Positions 32,701 through 45,500 of a stretch of 64,000 nt of DNA are shown here, one piece after another. The notes beneath the pieces are model-generated. The model saw only the letters and a list, made by a program, of their open reading frames with translations, made no database searches and was not told the origin of the DNA. Position numbers and translations under genes: made by a program. The DNA is taken from contig BCIG01000027.1 in NCBI GenBank assembly GCA_001599915.1, forward strand, positions 124,001-188,000. Reading direction: 5' to 3'. Numbering within the stretch: the first letter of the stretch is position 1; each line of letters starts with the position of its first letter. The DNA is from Symbiotaphrina buchneri. Lineage: Eukaryota; Ascomycota; Symbiotaphrinales; Symbiotaphrinaceae.

Positions 32701-35700
32701 GATTGCCAGATGCTTTAGATCCGAGAGTCCGTATTACTCCAAGAGGGTGGAGCGGAGAGGACGCCTTGCTTCAGGTGACAGTTAAGTGGATGGCGCCGAA
32801 CCACTCCTGCCAAAAGCATTTTGCCTTTTGGACTGCCTCCGCCAATGCTACCACCCGACCCGATGTCGTACGGTCACGAGTGGACGAAACCCTCCGCAAC
32901 AGATAAGAACCATATTTTTTCATTTCCATCGAACATACGAGACGATCTGTCAAAAGACTGGCGGTAAATTGCTAAGGCAGCTAGAGATGCCATCAGTGCC
33001 GCGGAGAGCACAGGTCGAGTAAGAGTCCAGTGGCGGTTAACTGGGGAAATGCTCGAGTTTCATTGCCGGTCCGAAGGGGGCTGAGGCTTTGTCAGTGAGA
33101 GATAGCGCAGCAGCCTCAGGGACGGACTGTGGGGAAAGCTGTATCCCCTTTGTTCATGCAACTCCATTGCAAGGCAGGCCTGCCTTGGCTAAGATGTTTC
33201 ACAACAATGTCATGCTCCGGGTCTCCGATATCTGGACGATCTAACCTGTAAAAGCAGAACAGCTATCTACTGAGAGTTTCCATCGCCACGCATGCTGTTT
33301 CTGGTTGGCCATCGCTCGCGCAACCGTTCTGGCAATGTCCTATCAAAGTATCTTTTCGCTTGGTCAATCCACAAACCCGTGAGCACTAGGAGGGTCGGCT
33401 TTCTCCCTTGCGAACGGACTGCTTACCCATTACTACACTAGGGTTAGGTCCCGTGATAATAAGATTGTGGAGACGAGCTCAACTCGGCTCAAAGTTCCAG
33501 ACGGATCGTGATCGACATCGACCGCGGATTTCGCTTCTAGCCAGGGCTTCTTATCTCGAGTCGAGGACGACCTCCGGATCAGGACATGATGGCCGCGTGC
33601 GTCTCGGGCTGCAGCAGAGTGAACCAGTTATGGCGAATTGATTTGTTCTCATGAACGGAACCGGGGCACGAAGGGCAGCTGTTCCGTGAAGCCGCCGGAA
33701 AGAAAACGAGGTTGGCACGTGGGAAATTCCTAGCGATCACAAGCTGGTAGTAGAGCCTCAGTTACGGGCTGCGGGACCATAGACGCTTGAACAGTCCATG
33801 ATTCAAGTGGCTATCGCGGATCAGACCCTGTGCTGCTCGCGAGCGGATCGTTAAATAATACCTTGAATGAAGGGAAGGTTAGATCTTGAAATTCATGAAT
33901 CATTCGGTATCATTATTCGGTATCATTGGCGTGACAGGTCCCCTCAGCACCCCAATCAACTAACTGCCAGCCCTTTGTCAGGTTCATGATATCTGCAAAA
34001 GAAAGCTGGAAAGAAAGGAAGATAATGGTAGCAAATTAATCAGGCGCTCCGTACTGCCACCTTTCGAGGTTGTACGTCGTGCTAGGCTAGCCCGCATTTC
34101 TTCTGGGTGACAATAATAATCATGATGATGATAGCACTTACAGTCCTTGGAAGACCGAATTGGGCGGACCTGTTCCCCACCAGCTTCAAAATGTCTTCTT
34201 GTCCTCGGCACGCCACTAAGGAATCGTCAACCACGCATTGACACGCGACCGTCTTTGACATTTCTTTGGTCAACATTCCAATCCCAGCTTGTTTAGACGC
34301 CATCCCTTGGTGCATCCTATGTCGACCTTGATGACTGCGACAATCCAAACCGGACGTACCTGTTCAGAGATTGACTCTCCTCATTCCGACGATAAGCATC
34401 ATTGAACGGAGCCGTCACAGTTTCCACGTACGAGACGTATCCAAGGACATCGCTCCATGGAGAATTTCACAACATTCCTCGGGAGTGCTCGCCCTTCCGC
34501 AGCTGACCCCTTGCATCGCATGCGATGCAGTTCCAAAATTAAGCTCGCATCGCAGCCCTGCCACAAAATGGAACTGACATTATCGAAGAGGATCAGCGAA
34601 AACTTATTGATTCCCTGAAGGCTTTCGATATTGGGCTTGCTGGCATGCTTGCGTGGTCTCAACTTGCATGTGAACACCAATTTTGTACTAATCCTTAAGT
34701 GCGGATAGAAATGCGTCCCTGGATCGACCTCAGCGACAGACAACATGAATGCCTAATGAGTTAATGGGTTGGCTGCACTATCTGTGGCGATTGGGACATT
34801 CAAAATGAAGAATTATCCTATGCTTGAAAGCTCGCATAACTGCCAGGTGCACCAGCAGGTGACAGAAAAGGCTCCCCGGACTATGCTTGGTGAGTAGTTC
34901 GGATGACTGCACCAATATGCAGGTACCGAAACTTGCAGACACGCGAGGAGGTGGCCATCACCTGTAGCATGGGCGTGAATGTGTCCAAAGCTCTTCTAAA
35001 CTCTCGCGGCAATTTGCAGGACGGGTATGCAGCCAAGTTAGCCGCTGCAACGGCGAACAAAACCTCAGAGTGACGTTGCTGCCGTATTCAGTGGGGGCTT
35101 TACAATACAATACTACCTAAGGCTTCAAGCTGATTTTGCTCCATCGCGGATGGGAAAAGATATTGAGATTACGGGAATTCGGGATCACAATTGGGCATGC
35201 GCCCTTCAGAGCAGAATTCTCGCACGACCGCGGCGACTCCTCCTCTATTGGTTCTCTGTTAGCTCCAAATCACGGGCGATCTACCAGCCAAGGCTGCGGA
35301 TTCGGAGCCGTTCTCCCATCTGTGGATGGTCTCACCGACTTCCGATCGAGAGTACAGCTTCAATTCTCAAGGTGCGTACTTGTTTGGCAGTAGTAGGTCC
35401 ACGTATCAGAGCGCCGGCGGTGCATGCAGCAAGCATCCGGCGTTAGTGGACGCCTTTTCCAACTTAGTGCGTTCGGCTTCATAGCTACTGCACTCATCCC
35501 CTGTCAAAATGGCAGCTCGGCACTTCCATTGGATACTTTCGTTCTGCGATCACCCGCTTTTGCATACATATGCAAGTGCGATTCTTGCTGGCCAGAGAGC
35601 CTTCAGGGACTGGCCCCGAGGCAGATTGCGGGTATGTTCAATGAGGAGTCAACTTGTCCCGGGACCCACAGATCTTAGAGGGGACCCAAAGCCCATTCTT

Positions 35701-37511
35701 TGAACACGGGAAGATCAACGCCCAATTTTGGGACTTTCAACAGCCGAATCTCTTGTCGGCGGCTGTCTCGGGAATTGTGAACAAGCAATCAATTGGATGG
35801 AATCGTAAATCGTCGATGACCTGGATTCACAGACCACTCCAGCTCTTGTTTCGAAAGCCAAGCTCAAACGCTCAACCAATGGACGTTGACCACGTCTTTC
35901 CTGCGGTTCATGGGTTGCTTCCGAAAGGAGGTCACACCCACCCGCAATGGCTTGTATGACAAGGCAGCCAAAATCGCCAGCCCTTGCCTTTTCGCTCGAA
36001 GATCTTCGATGGTCCTGAACCAATCAGTAGCTGTGGTCAACGGGTTTTGGCTCAGACTTGTGTGTCGATGCTATGCGGTTTTTGACCGTTCGTGATACCA
36101 GCCTCTCCACGAGGGCAGGCTGATCTACACGGCTCCTCATCAATTACTTGGACACAATGTTCTGCATGGTGCTGCTGTTCTTTCTTCTCTCCCCTTCGTG
36201 CCCCTGTTGCGGAGATAAGGTCAACCTCCACTTCATCTCACCGCCATTCCATGAAGCTATATTTGGTTCGCCGCGAGCGCTTGGTGTTCTAATCCCTGCC
36301 CTGGCCCTCCCGCCTCCTTCCTCGTTCGCGACAAGCGCTTCCCCGGCGGAGAATGAGCCACCTCACCTACAATTCCTGGTCTTGCCATGCCCTTTCTGCG
36401 TTTCGAACTGGATTTCTTGACGCCGTTCGGATAGCTGGCAGGTCATCCTTATCCGGCTGATCCGGCAAACCTCTTTCTCTTACCTTGCTGAAAGGATCCC
36501 TGCGATTCCCACTACGACTAGATCTCTCCGCTCTCTCGTGGGAGTCCCAACTTGCCCAATCATCCCCTTCTTCAAGCTGTCAAGGTACAGCCTTGCTGAT
36601 TGGACTCTGGAGAACATGTCTTGTATTTCTATCTCGTTTCACATGAGCCGCGAGCGCCATTGGCAGGTTCCTTTTCCCTCATTCTTTTTTCCAACAGTTC
36701 GAGGACCTTTTAGCAAAAATTCGATTTTGCTTTACCTCCATGCTTCCATGCGTCCCTGGGCGAACAACATCTCGGCCTATTCCACAACACTTCTGATAGT
36801 TCTGCGGCTAACCTATTGCTGGGGGTGCACAGTCGGCAGGCTACCTGCACCGGGCATGACAGTTGTGTTACAGAACCCTTGTTCATCTCGTCTGGGCTTT
36901 CCTGAACCGCCTTTTCCTGCGTCTGGTAGACCCACAGACGCTGTCATTGCATATGCGTGCGGTGTTGGTTCCTACTCGTTGTGCTCATGCATTATGTTTC
37001 TGTATCTTTCTTTGTCCGGTTTCCTTATTCCAACGATCAATAGAATGAAACAGCCGCTGCGCTCTTCTGTAGTTACGTGGATCATGGCTCAATTGCTTCT
37101 ATGGTAACTTCGTTTCGCTTTGGATTGGTACTTAAATATATCAGCAGCTCTCGAGGATTGCGATCCAGCCTCTCCTGCAACGGCCTTGTCCTGCGAGGTC
37201 GTACTGCTTTTTCACGCGAATATGTATCAAGTGTACCCCTGGGATGTCGTGAGAGTCCAGAAAAATGCGAATGACGACCAGCAGCCAGTATTAGCATGTA
37301 ATTCCTTTCATTAGACCAGCAAGTAGTCCCTTCATGTTTCAGAGTTTACTGCGTATCCCGCCATGTGGCTACCAAGACCGCCCTATTCTTCCCGACTACA
37401 GCCCCTGAAGACCAAAATCCTACATACCAACAGGTGAGCTCATGGACGATCACAGAACGCCTTCCTAGATGCAATGCATGCACCACTGTATGCTTCCAAG
37501 TATGCTCCAAC
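29759..37511. other. Long gene-free region upstream of stuA
   Basis: About 7.7 kb with no recognisable gene. Open frames reach 189 codons (36538-37107, plus), but they lack domains and overlap other frames. The region should include the stuA promoter, probably undetected 5' exons of stuA, and the 3' UTR of the DHX29-like gene at its right end. It contains a group of GGTACC-type motifs near 31.3-31.9 kb and a 13-bp tandem duplication at 33902-33927. Long regulatory leaders are known for stuA in Aspergillus. Confidence 0.5.
33902..33927 (+). repeat. 13-bp unit repeated twice in tandem
   Basis: ATTCGGTATCATT occurs twice without spacer. A simple local duplication in non-coding DNA. Confidence 0.9.
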
Positions 37512-40500
37512 TTAATGCTTATCCTTGTCAAAATCCTGTGAAAAGATACGCTGCCAAACATCCATCCACTTCGCCTGTTGCGCTGAAAGAGCCTTCCCAG
37601 GTGTCTTGAAGGAGTTGGTCAGAATGTCACGGATCCGTGTCTGCAAGACCTTGGTCGCGAGCATCACCTTCCAATCGGGGACGGAGAACCGGATGCGGTT
37701 GCCATCGAGGATGATGACACCTGCGTACATCTGGGAAACGTGTCAATCTTCGATGCGCGGCTTGGAGTCAGGTGGGCTTGGCTTACTCGAAATTCAGCTT
37801 CTCCGCATAGAATGGCGATGGGGAAATCCTCTACAGCGCTGGTATCATGGGCGTTGTAGAACCTGTCGAGTCAGCCAGATTCAGGGAAAGGTTGGCCGCT
37901 ATGGACTCACTTGTTCGTAGACTGCATGATATGGTAATACGAAAGCCATCGCACAGATGTGCTGCCTTTGTTTACAGAAGTCGGATGAAGGCTGACGTTC
38001 TGATTGTTGGCCACATTTCTCCAGCCTTTGCCTTCGCGGATGAGAAGCTTGGGATAGAAGCTGGATGCAATGACAGAGTCCGTGATTACATCGTTTTCGC
38101 TGTTGGTGTCAAAAGCCCCGGGAACATTGAAGAATTGACGTTGTCGAGAAGAATAGCGTGCCCTGATCACTTATTAACTCCTATTATGAGAAGCGGACGC
38201 TTCGACTCACCTGCTTAGAGATGCTCGCTCAGAATCAGACAAGGTCACGAATCCAGCATCGACAATAGAAACAATGAGTTGCGACTTTAGGTCCTCGATG
38301 TTGAGGAGCGTCTGCTGACTTAGGTGATTCTTCCTACAGAACTGGAATTCGGAGCTTCCAGGTGTGTTGCAGGTCCGTCGCCAAGCACAGTATGCATTGT
38401 AAACAGTCAACAGGTCAGAATCACCTGGGAGGCATTAGAGACTAGTCGTGAGTGAGTTAGAATATATCTTACCCTTTTTGAAAGCAAGCCTGGCGAGATC
38501 TGCTTGGGCACGGGTACCCAGAGTTGCAACAAAAGGCGATTTCGATGACAGTATTGCCGCTATTGTAAGTGCTGCATCTAGACAGTTGAAGATGCTTCCT
38601 AGTATGATCAGCTTTCCGAGGAACACGTCGAGCGGCAACTTCGCCAGCTGCCGACCTAACGGCGTCAGATCCTCATCCCCCGTCAGAGCTTTCACATCGA
38701 TGAGGGCATCAATGGATCTCCGAATGTTCTTGGGCAGCGGCGGATCGAGAGCCTCAGAGAGTGTTTGTTCGATGTTTCCGAGCTTGCATATCTTCACCCG
38801 GAGAACCAGGTCCTGGAGGGACAGACGAAGCATCTCCGGTGTTTGCTGGTCAGCCATCAATCGATCATGACGTGCCTTTGTGAAGAGATGGAAGCATAAT
38901 CCTTCCTGAACACGACCGGCACGTCCACGGCGCTGTTTAGCGTTTGCCCTAGAGATGAAAGACTCGATGAGTTTAGAGAGCTGTTTCTTCTCATCGAATC
39001 TCATCTCTTGATGCTTTCCGGTATCAATGACACACGTTATGTCAGGGATCGTGATACCTGTCTCGGCGATGTTTGTTGCCAGGACGATCTTGCGTACTCC
39101 TGGGGGAGGTACTAGGAAGGCTCGCTCCTGTTCCTCGCTGGCGATAGTAGAGTGCAAAGGGTATATGTACCAGTCGCTTCCCAGAACAGAGTTCCCAACC
39201 AGCATGTCATTTAGTTGGCGAATCTCAGCAATGCCAGGAAGGAAAATGAGTATGGCTTTGCTGTAATCTATATACCTCGGATCCGCCGAAATCTTCTGGA
39301 CTAGGCTGACAATAAGGTCATAGTTGATCTTGTATTCATCGAACTGCGCCAGAGTCTTCCGGGTCGTCGCGCTATAACCTGCAAGGTCATCTACGGTTTC
39401 TGACCTAGATTGCTCATCCAGGTCATCGTCGTCATCAGCATCAATGTCAACTTCGCGTGTCGCCTTGTTTTTGCCGCCATCAACGGTATAGTTTGTAAGT
39501 TCAACGGCGTCCTCCAGGAATTTGGTCTGGACTGGAAACGTGCGCCCAGGCACAGTGAGGATAGGTGCACCGCCAAGATACGTCGAGAATTTCTGTGCAT
39601 CCACGGTTGCAGACATCAGAATGACCTTGAGATCTGGTCTTCGAACCACCAGTTTTCGGAGGACGATCAAGAGGAAGTCACTTTCGATGCTTCTCTCATG
39701 AACTTCGTCCAGAACCAGATGAGTTATTTCCGCGAGACCATTGGGAGACTCCAGCATCCGCATGACAATCCCGGTGGTCGCATAAACCAGGCGCGTCTCC
39801 TTGGTGACATTAGACTCCAGGCGAATCGCATACCCAACCAACGACCGCGAAGTTCCAACATCGTTCTTTCGTTCTCCTAACTCCTCGCTAACTCTGCGTG
39901 CAAGTGAAATCGCTGATATCCTTCGGGGCTCAGTGCAATCTATCTTACAGTGTTTCCCCTGCGCCAATTGATGTTCCAGGATAAATGTCGGTACCTGAGT
40001 ACTCTTTCCACATCCAGTCTCACCACATATGATTACTATTTGGTCATTATCGATCGCTGACAATACTTCATCTCTGAAAGTCCACATCGGTAGCTGCGTC
40101 CGGGACTGCAGCATGTTGCGGTAGGTAGATGCTGAGCTCTTAGCGGCCCAAAGGTCTTTCAACACCTGTGATATTTCATTCCCACCATCCTGTCTCAATT
40201 GTAAGCCATCCTCATCATTTCCCTTGGCGGCTGCTGTCTGATTTCGCTTTTTGAATCCTTCAGATATTACCCCTTCTTCTTCTTGTCGCTCCTTTTTCTC
40301 TCTTACCATATCACGGAGGACTCTTATTGTTTCTCTATCCGCTTCATCCGTCTGCTCTTTCCTTGCCTCAACGAACTCGGCCCAAAGATCCCTCCAGACC
40401 GGAGGCAACCGCAGATATGCCTTCTCCTCTTTAGGTGAAGACGAGAATACGAGAAACAGAGCAGATGTGGATATGCAAGCTTCGCTCTGAGCCGAACTTG

Positions 40501-42308
40501 GCGTGGAGACCGAGGTCATAGAGCAAGATACAAAGCGAGAGGTAGAGGAACAGGCGATCCACGGGATGGGCGAGGGCGGGATAGGATCTTGATCCTTGGA
40601 CCATGTTATTGTCAGAGCGTGACGGATGGAAAATCCTGATGTTGAGATGGTTCTGTAGGTGAGTTTGACTCCAGAGTCCCTTGCATCGACATGTCAGCGC
40701 TGTCATCAGAACAACAGAAAGACGTTATCTACCTCGCTTTACAGGCATCCTCCAAAACTCGCCGGGGATTCATGCCTGTCCATTTGCCAAAGTCACGGAT
40801 GGTGACTTTAGCACCGTCTGTCGTGCTGTCGACCATAGTTGTCGCTCCTGTCTTCGGGTCCACCTCACTTTGTGGGAGATTTATGAACATGTCCCCGAGT
40901 AAGGACTCCTCTGCTTCAGCCTCTTCAGCCTCCCTGAGCAAGGCTGCCCCTAGCTCAGCGGCTTCCCGGCTTAGGGCATCGCCCTCCGTGCTAGGCTCCT
41001 CGCTTGCAAGGGGATCCCCTGAGGATCTTGGTTCTTCCTGAAGGTTTGCAGCCTCTTTCTCCTGTGCTTTCCGCCGCTCGAGCTCTATCCTCTTCTCCTC
41101 CCACTGATAGTCAGCTCGATCTTGATCAAACAGCACATCTGACTCGATTTTCTTTATCTTGTTCTGTAATTTGTTGATAACTGCAGATGAGCCGATCCCG
41201 TTGGCACCAGCATTTGGCTTGATGGATTTTGAGCGTTTCGACTTGCTTGAAGGTGTCACAGCTGTAGGATTCAACTCATAGAGGCGAAGCTTGGTCTTAA
41301 GATAGGTTGTGACAAGCTCTTCGGGTTCTGCATCGCTTGCCACATCGCTCACAGCTTCATCTTCCTGCGCCTCAACAGAAGTTTGCAAGGGATGTCTGTC
41401 CTCCTTCAGTCCGGCGTTTCCAGACCCAGGAAGTGACTTGTCATCTTCCTCGGTGGTTGGAGTGGCAGTTCCGGAAAGTGATGGTGTATCCACTGGAGTG
41501 TCTATGCTTGTTAGAGGGCTTCTCGTGCATGGAGCGGCGTTCACCTACCTGCTTGAGACATGCTCACATTGGCATCTCTTTTTGTCCGGGATAGACTTGT
41601 TTCATAACCAGGAATCTCATCTTTCTCGCATTTTAGAGCCAGCCATTCCAAACATTCCTCCAGGCCCCAGATGGTATCTTTATTGGAAAGGATTGACGCG
41701 TTGGCTACCTCGAAATTGTCTAAAATATGCTCAATTGCGTCTTGTACCCTATTCTGTGGGAACCCTAGAGATAAAAGCGTTTCTTTCAAGGTCCATAACC
41801 GCATAGTAGTATCATCTTCCGGCAGTGTACGTGCAGCAACAGCTTCCACCTCAGGATAAAAGCTTCGGTCTTTCAATTCCCATTGCACAATATCGAATAT
41901 TTGTTCCATAATCTCCGGCGGGAGCCATTTCCTGACGTACAAATTCGGCGCTTGGCTCCGAAGTATCCTTTTATCTATCTTCAGCCTGGAAGCCTGACGA
42001 GTAACGTCGCGCTTGACTTTTTGAGCATATTTCTCCACCAGAGACTGAAGCTCGGATTCCTCAAGCTGTTTTTCTAGCTCTTCCGGACTTAACTCAAGTG
42101 TCTCTCTCGGTCTGCTCTCGATGTCAACCTGCGAGGCATTCGGTGTCTCTGAAGTAACGGATGCCGGTGCTGTAGCATCCTTGCGGCTGTCTGGTTGTTC
42201 AACCGACTCGATTCTTTTGTCGGGTTTCGGCTTCGAAGCTATGGAAGTCGTTGCAAAGCCTCTTGCTGGATTAGCCGCAGGTTTGGTCTTTTTCTTCTTT
42301 GGGCCCAT
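37512..42308 (-). CDS. DEAH/DExH-box RNA helicase, DHX29-like
   Basis: Seven exons: 42308-41549, 41501-40733, 40679-38473, 38424-38211, 38162-37911, 37862-37787 and 37730-37512. Introns are 47-56 bp and all phases join; the product is 1498 residues. The N terminus is MGPKKKKTK followed by RGFATTSIAS, a signature of fungal DHX29-type proteins. A UBA-like segment lies at about 172-228 and a charged coiled-coil region at about 370-450. Helicase motifs: Walker A GETGCGKST (729-736), DEVH (834-837) in VLDEVHERSIESDF, SAT in LMSATVDAQKF, TNIAETGITIPDI and QRRGRAGRVQEG. HA2 and an OB-fold C-terminal domain follow (exons 3-7). The DEVH box instead of DEAH is usual for the DHX29/DHX57 branch. In animals DHX29 binds the 40S subunit and helps scanning through structured leaders; the fungal role is inferred. 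It is divergent from GCN1. Confidence 0.9.
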
Positions 42309-42520
42309 ATTATATGGGCTTGCAAACCACACTCGGACCGAACTGAACTGTGTTATGAGGAGCGCAAAGTACGTGCAGTTTGATGTTGCGGGGAAATCTC
42401 GAAACAAGCGTCATATCAAATCTGGCGGGGCAGAAAAATAGGCGAGTGAGCTCGAGAAAAAAGGACCTCCGCAGTCATCGCGCGCACGACACCAAACGTC
42501 AAGTTGCGAACAGCGGGGAG
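42309..42520. promoter_or_regulatory. 212-bp bidirectional promoter, DHX29-like / GCN1
   Basis: The start codons at 42308 (minus) and 42521 (plus) are separated by only 212 bp, so both genes must share upstream DNA. No TATA box is visible; no factor site is claimed. Confidence 0.7.
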
Positions 42521-45500
42521 ATGGCGGCCGTGCAACTCAATGGAGTGAAAAGTCTGGACCTTGAGGTGATTCGGTCCAGCCTCTTCTCCAGCTCCACCAA
42601 AAGAAGGATCAACGAACTGCAAACCCTTGCTGACCGCCTTTCGAATGATGGTTGGTCCACCCCCCTACCCGCACCCTCGAGTTGCCCTCGACGCCTGCTT
42701 GTCCCAACGAGCCTCGAGCTGACCGTTGAATAGATATCTCACATGGATCTGTTTCGGTGCTATTGCGCTTCCTATTTGACACATACCCCTTCTACGTCGA
42801 TCGGTCATCCCGCCAAGCTGTCCAACACTGCCTACAACTGATATTCACAAAGCGTGTTGCGCCAGAGGGCAAGGCTTGGTTCCTGACGGCTATCAAGGCT
42901 GAGGCTACCAAGCCTAGCATAGCACCGGCAAACGCTTTTGTGCTTATAGAATGGTGTGCTATACTCGTACAACAACTGTCGTCGGAGCCGGGACTATGGA
43001 AATCATGGGGCCCCAGTATACTGGCGGCGGACGCGCAGCTATTGGAGCTATGCATTGGATCGTCGGCAAGAAGCAGTATGAAACATTCCGCTTTGGTGGT
43101 GACGAGACGCGCATTACGCAAGCTATTTGGTATTCAGTCTACCGGGGAAGAGACCTTGAGAGCACTCGTTGCTAGTCTCACGGCTAAGGGGACACCGATT
43201 GCTGCGAGCAATGCCATATTCCTTGGTGTAATTGCCGGGGTATGTGCGCGCATTCGTTCTATATCTCGGATCTTTCAAGACCTGAAGAAAGACTATTATG
43301 CATTCTATGTCCGGGAGATTGTCAATTCCCGTGCGGTGGTGCCACACCATATCAGCAACGGCCTATACGATTTCTTCCGATCACATCTGACGCTGGAAGA
43401 TTTACAAAAAGAGATAGTTCCAGCGTTGGAAAAGGCGTTGTTGAGATCGCCGGAAGTCGTTCTAAATGACTTGATCTCTCCTCTTGCAGCATCGGTACCG
43501 GACAACATTGATCTCTCAAACATATTGTACGAGAATCTTTTGAAGCCGCTCATCTCGAATACGAAGTCTTCTAATGCTTCGATTCGATCCGGGGCTGCAA
43601 GAGTGTTTGCAAATGTCGCCGCGAGAGGCAAGGACAATGCGACGCTGGAGAAGATAGCAGACGAGATATTAGGACCTTTGAGGTCGGCAAAGGTCAACGT
43701 CGCCGAACATAGAGTATTACACGCTCAAATGCTGGCTGCTATACCAAGCAGTCTTGCATTGTCGCAAAAAATCCCTGCCGCACTTGCTCCAATAGCTTCG
43801 AAGGAGCCGAATGAAGCCGCAATAGGCGCGGAAGCTTCTGCTATATCACGCCATGCTCTCTTCGGAATATCCCAAGGGGTAGCGTTGGAGAAGTCCGTGA
43901 CAGAAGTGTTTTCGAAGGGGCTTGGGGACAAGCGTATTCCGGTCCGCAGACTTTGGGCTCTGAAAGTCGGCGATATCTTTTGGTCTCTGGACGGAAGCAA
44001 CATGACCGAGCCTGCTGTTTCCGCTCTAGCCGAGAGTGTCATCGACAAGCTGCTCGCCGGTGCCACGGAAACCGCTCCGAACCCAGTCGCCGCAGCGCAG
44101 TCTGGTCTTCTTATTGTAGCTTACGTTGCAACGGCCGTTTGTCTCTCGAGATTCTCAAAGTTGACAAGCCAGAAGACGCAGGAGGTCCTGAAGAAGGCCG
44201 CTCTGCCGAAACAAGCACTAGCATATGATACGAAACCGTCCTTCCTCCTGAACCATAGGGCCCTTACCAAAGTTACCGATGAAGAAGATCTGACATGGGC
44301 TGTCCGCGCCCTGGCGAGTGTTGTCGACAGTATCAGTGATGACCATATCCGCGCACCAGTCGGTGATGCCTGGGCGCAAGCATTCCTTTTTGTCATTTCT
44401 GCTTCCAACATTCAACCAAAGGTGCGAGATGAAGCGACAAGGACTCTTGCAGCAGCCTACGTACAGCACCCGAGCCGAATAGGCAACATCATCATTGATG
44501 GGCTGTGGATCTGGCGTCATCACATTGAAATGGCGGAGAAAGACACCGCGGCCGTAGCTGCAAAGAGCGGAACGACCGGGCTGTATCGAGCTGTCCACTC
44601 GATCTGCTTGCCGCCCGATGAAGCAGAGCGTCTAGGCAAGCGGGGTGAAGAGACGATCTTGGAGGACCAATTGATAAAAATGATCGTATTGGCCCGCCCA
44701 GAGTTGCTTCCTCATGTAGCCTGGATTGAGACCTGTTTACGCGCAGGAGTGGATCCCGGTAGGCTTGCAGCCTCGAATGCGCAGAAGTGCCTAGACCAAG
44801 TGAAGATACTGGCCAGTGAAGAGGTCTGTCGAGCAACCCCCTTAACCAGCCTCGTGCTTACTTTAGTAGGGTGATTGTCCCTACGAACGAACCGAAGCTG
44901 TTAAAAGCGCTGCCTGTAACGCAGCTGCGGAACTAGCCTTCGTGGCTCCAGATACACTTACTCCGATGATTGTGGACCTACTTAAAAGCGATTTTAATCC
45001 TCAGCAGCTGGACAACATCGGCCCAACAGAGGCTGCCATATTCCGCACGCCTGAGGGCACTGCCTTTGTTGATGTCCTTGTGACTAGGTCGCAAAACAGA
45101 CTGCCTGACAAGAATGCGAAAGATTACGATACACTGAAGTGGGAAGAGGAGCTCCGTGCCCAACTCGCTCAAAAGAAAGGACAACAAAAGAAGCTGACCT
45201 CTGATGAGCAAGCCAAAGTAAATGCGCAGCTTGCAAAAGAATCCGGCATACGGCGTGATGTTTCCAAGGTCGTGAATAGATTGCAGAGAGGGGTAGGTAT
45301 CGTGAAGAGCTTGAGCACTGGGCCGCCATCTCAAGCGGAGCTTTGGATGGGTACCGCCGTTCAGCACTTATTAGGGGCCTTAAATGCAGGTGCTGGACTG
45401 TTGCTTGGGAACAGCCCTGTGGAATCATACCTGGCGTGCTCTAACCGCGTGTCCTCTCGTTTAGGAGCATTGAGACCGTTCATAGGCATTGCTACTATTA

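Noticed and set aside
36538-37107. 189-codon plus-strand frame in the stuA upstream region
   Set aside because: Rich in Cys, Ser and Leu without domain, signal peptide or splice support; the underlying DNA is pyrimidine-rich, which produces such frames by chance.
33837-37219. Matches to the StuA response element (TCGCGAGC at 33837-33844; TCGCGTGA on minus at 37212-37219)
   Set aside because: The 8-base consensus is degenerate; about seven matches are expected by chance in 7.7 kb on two strands, so these are not evidence of autoregulation.
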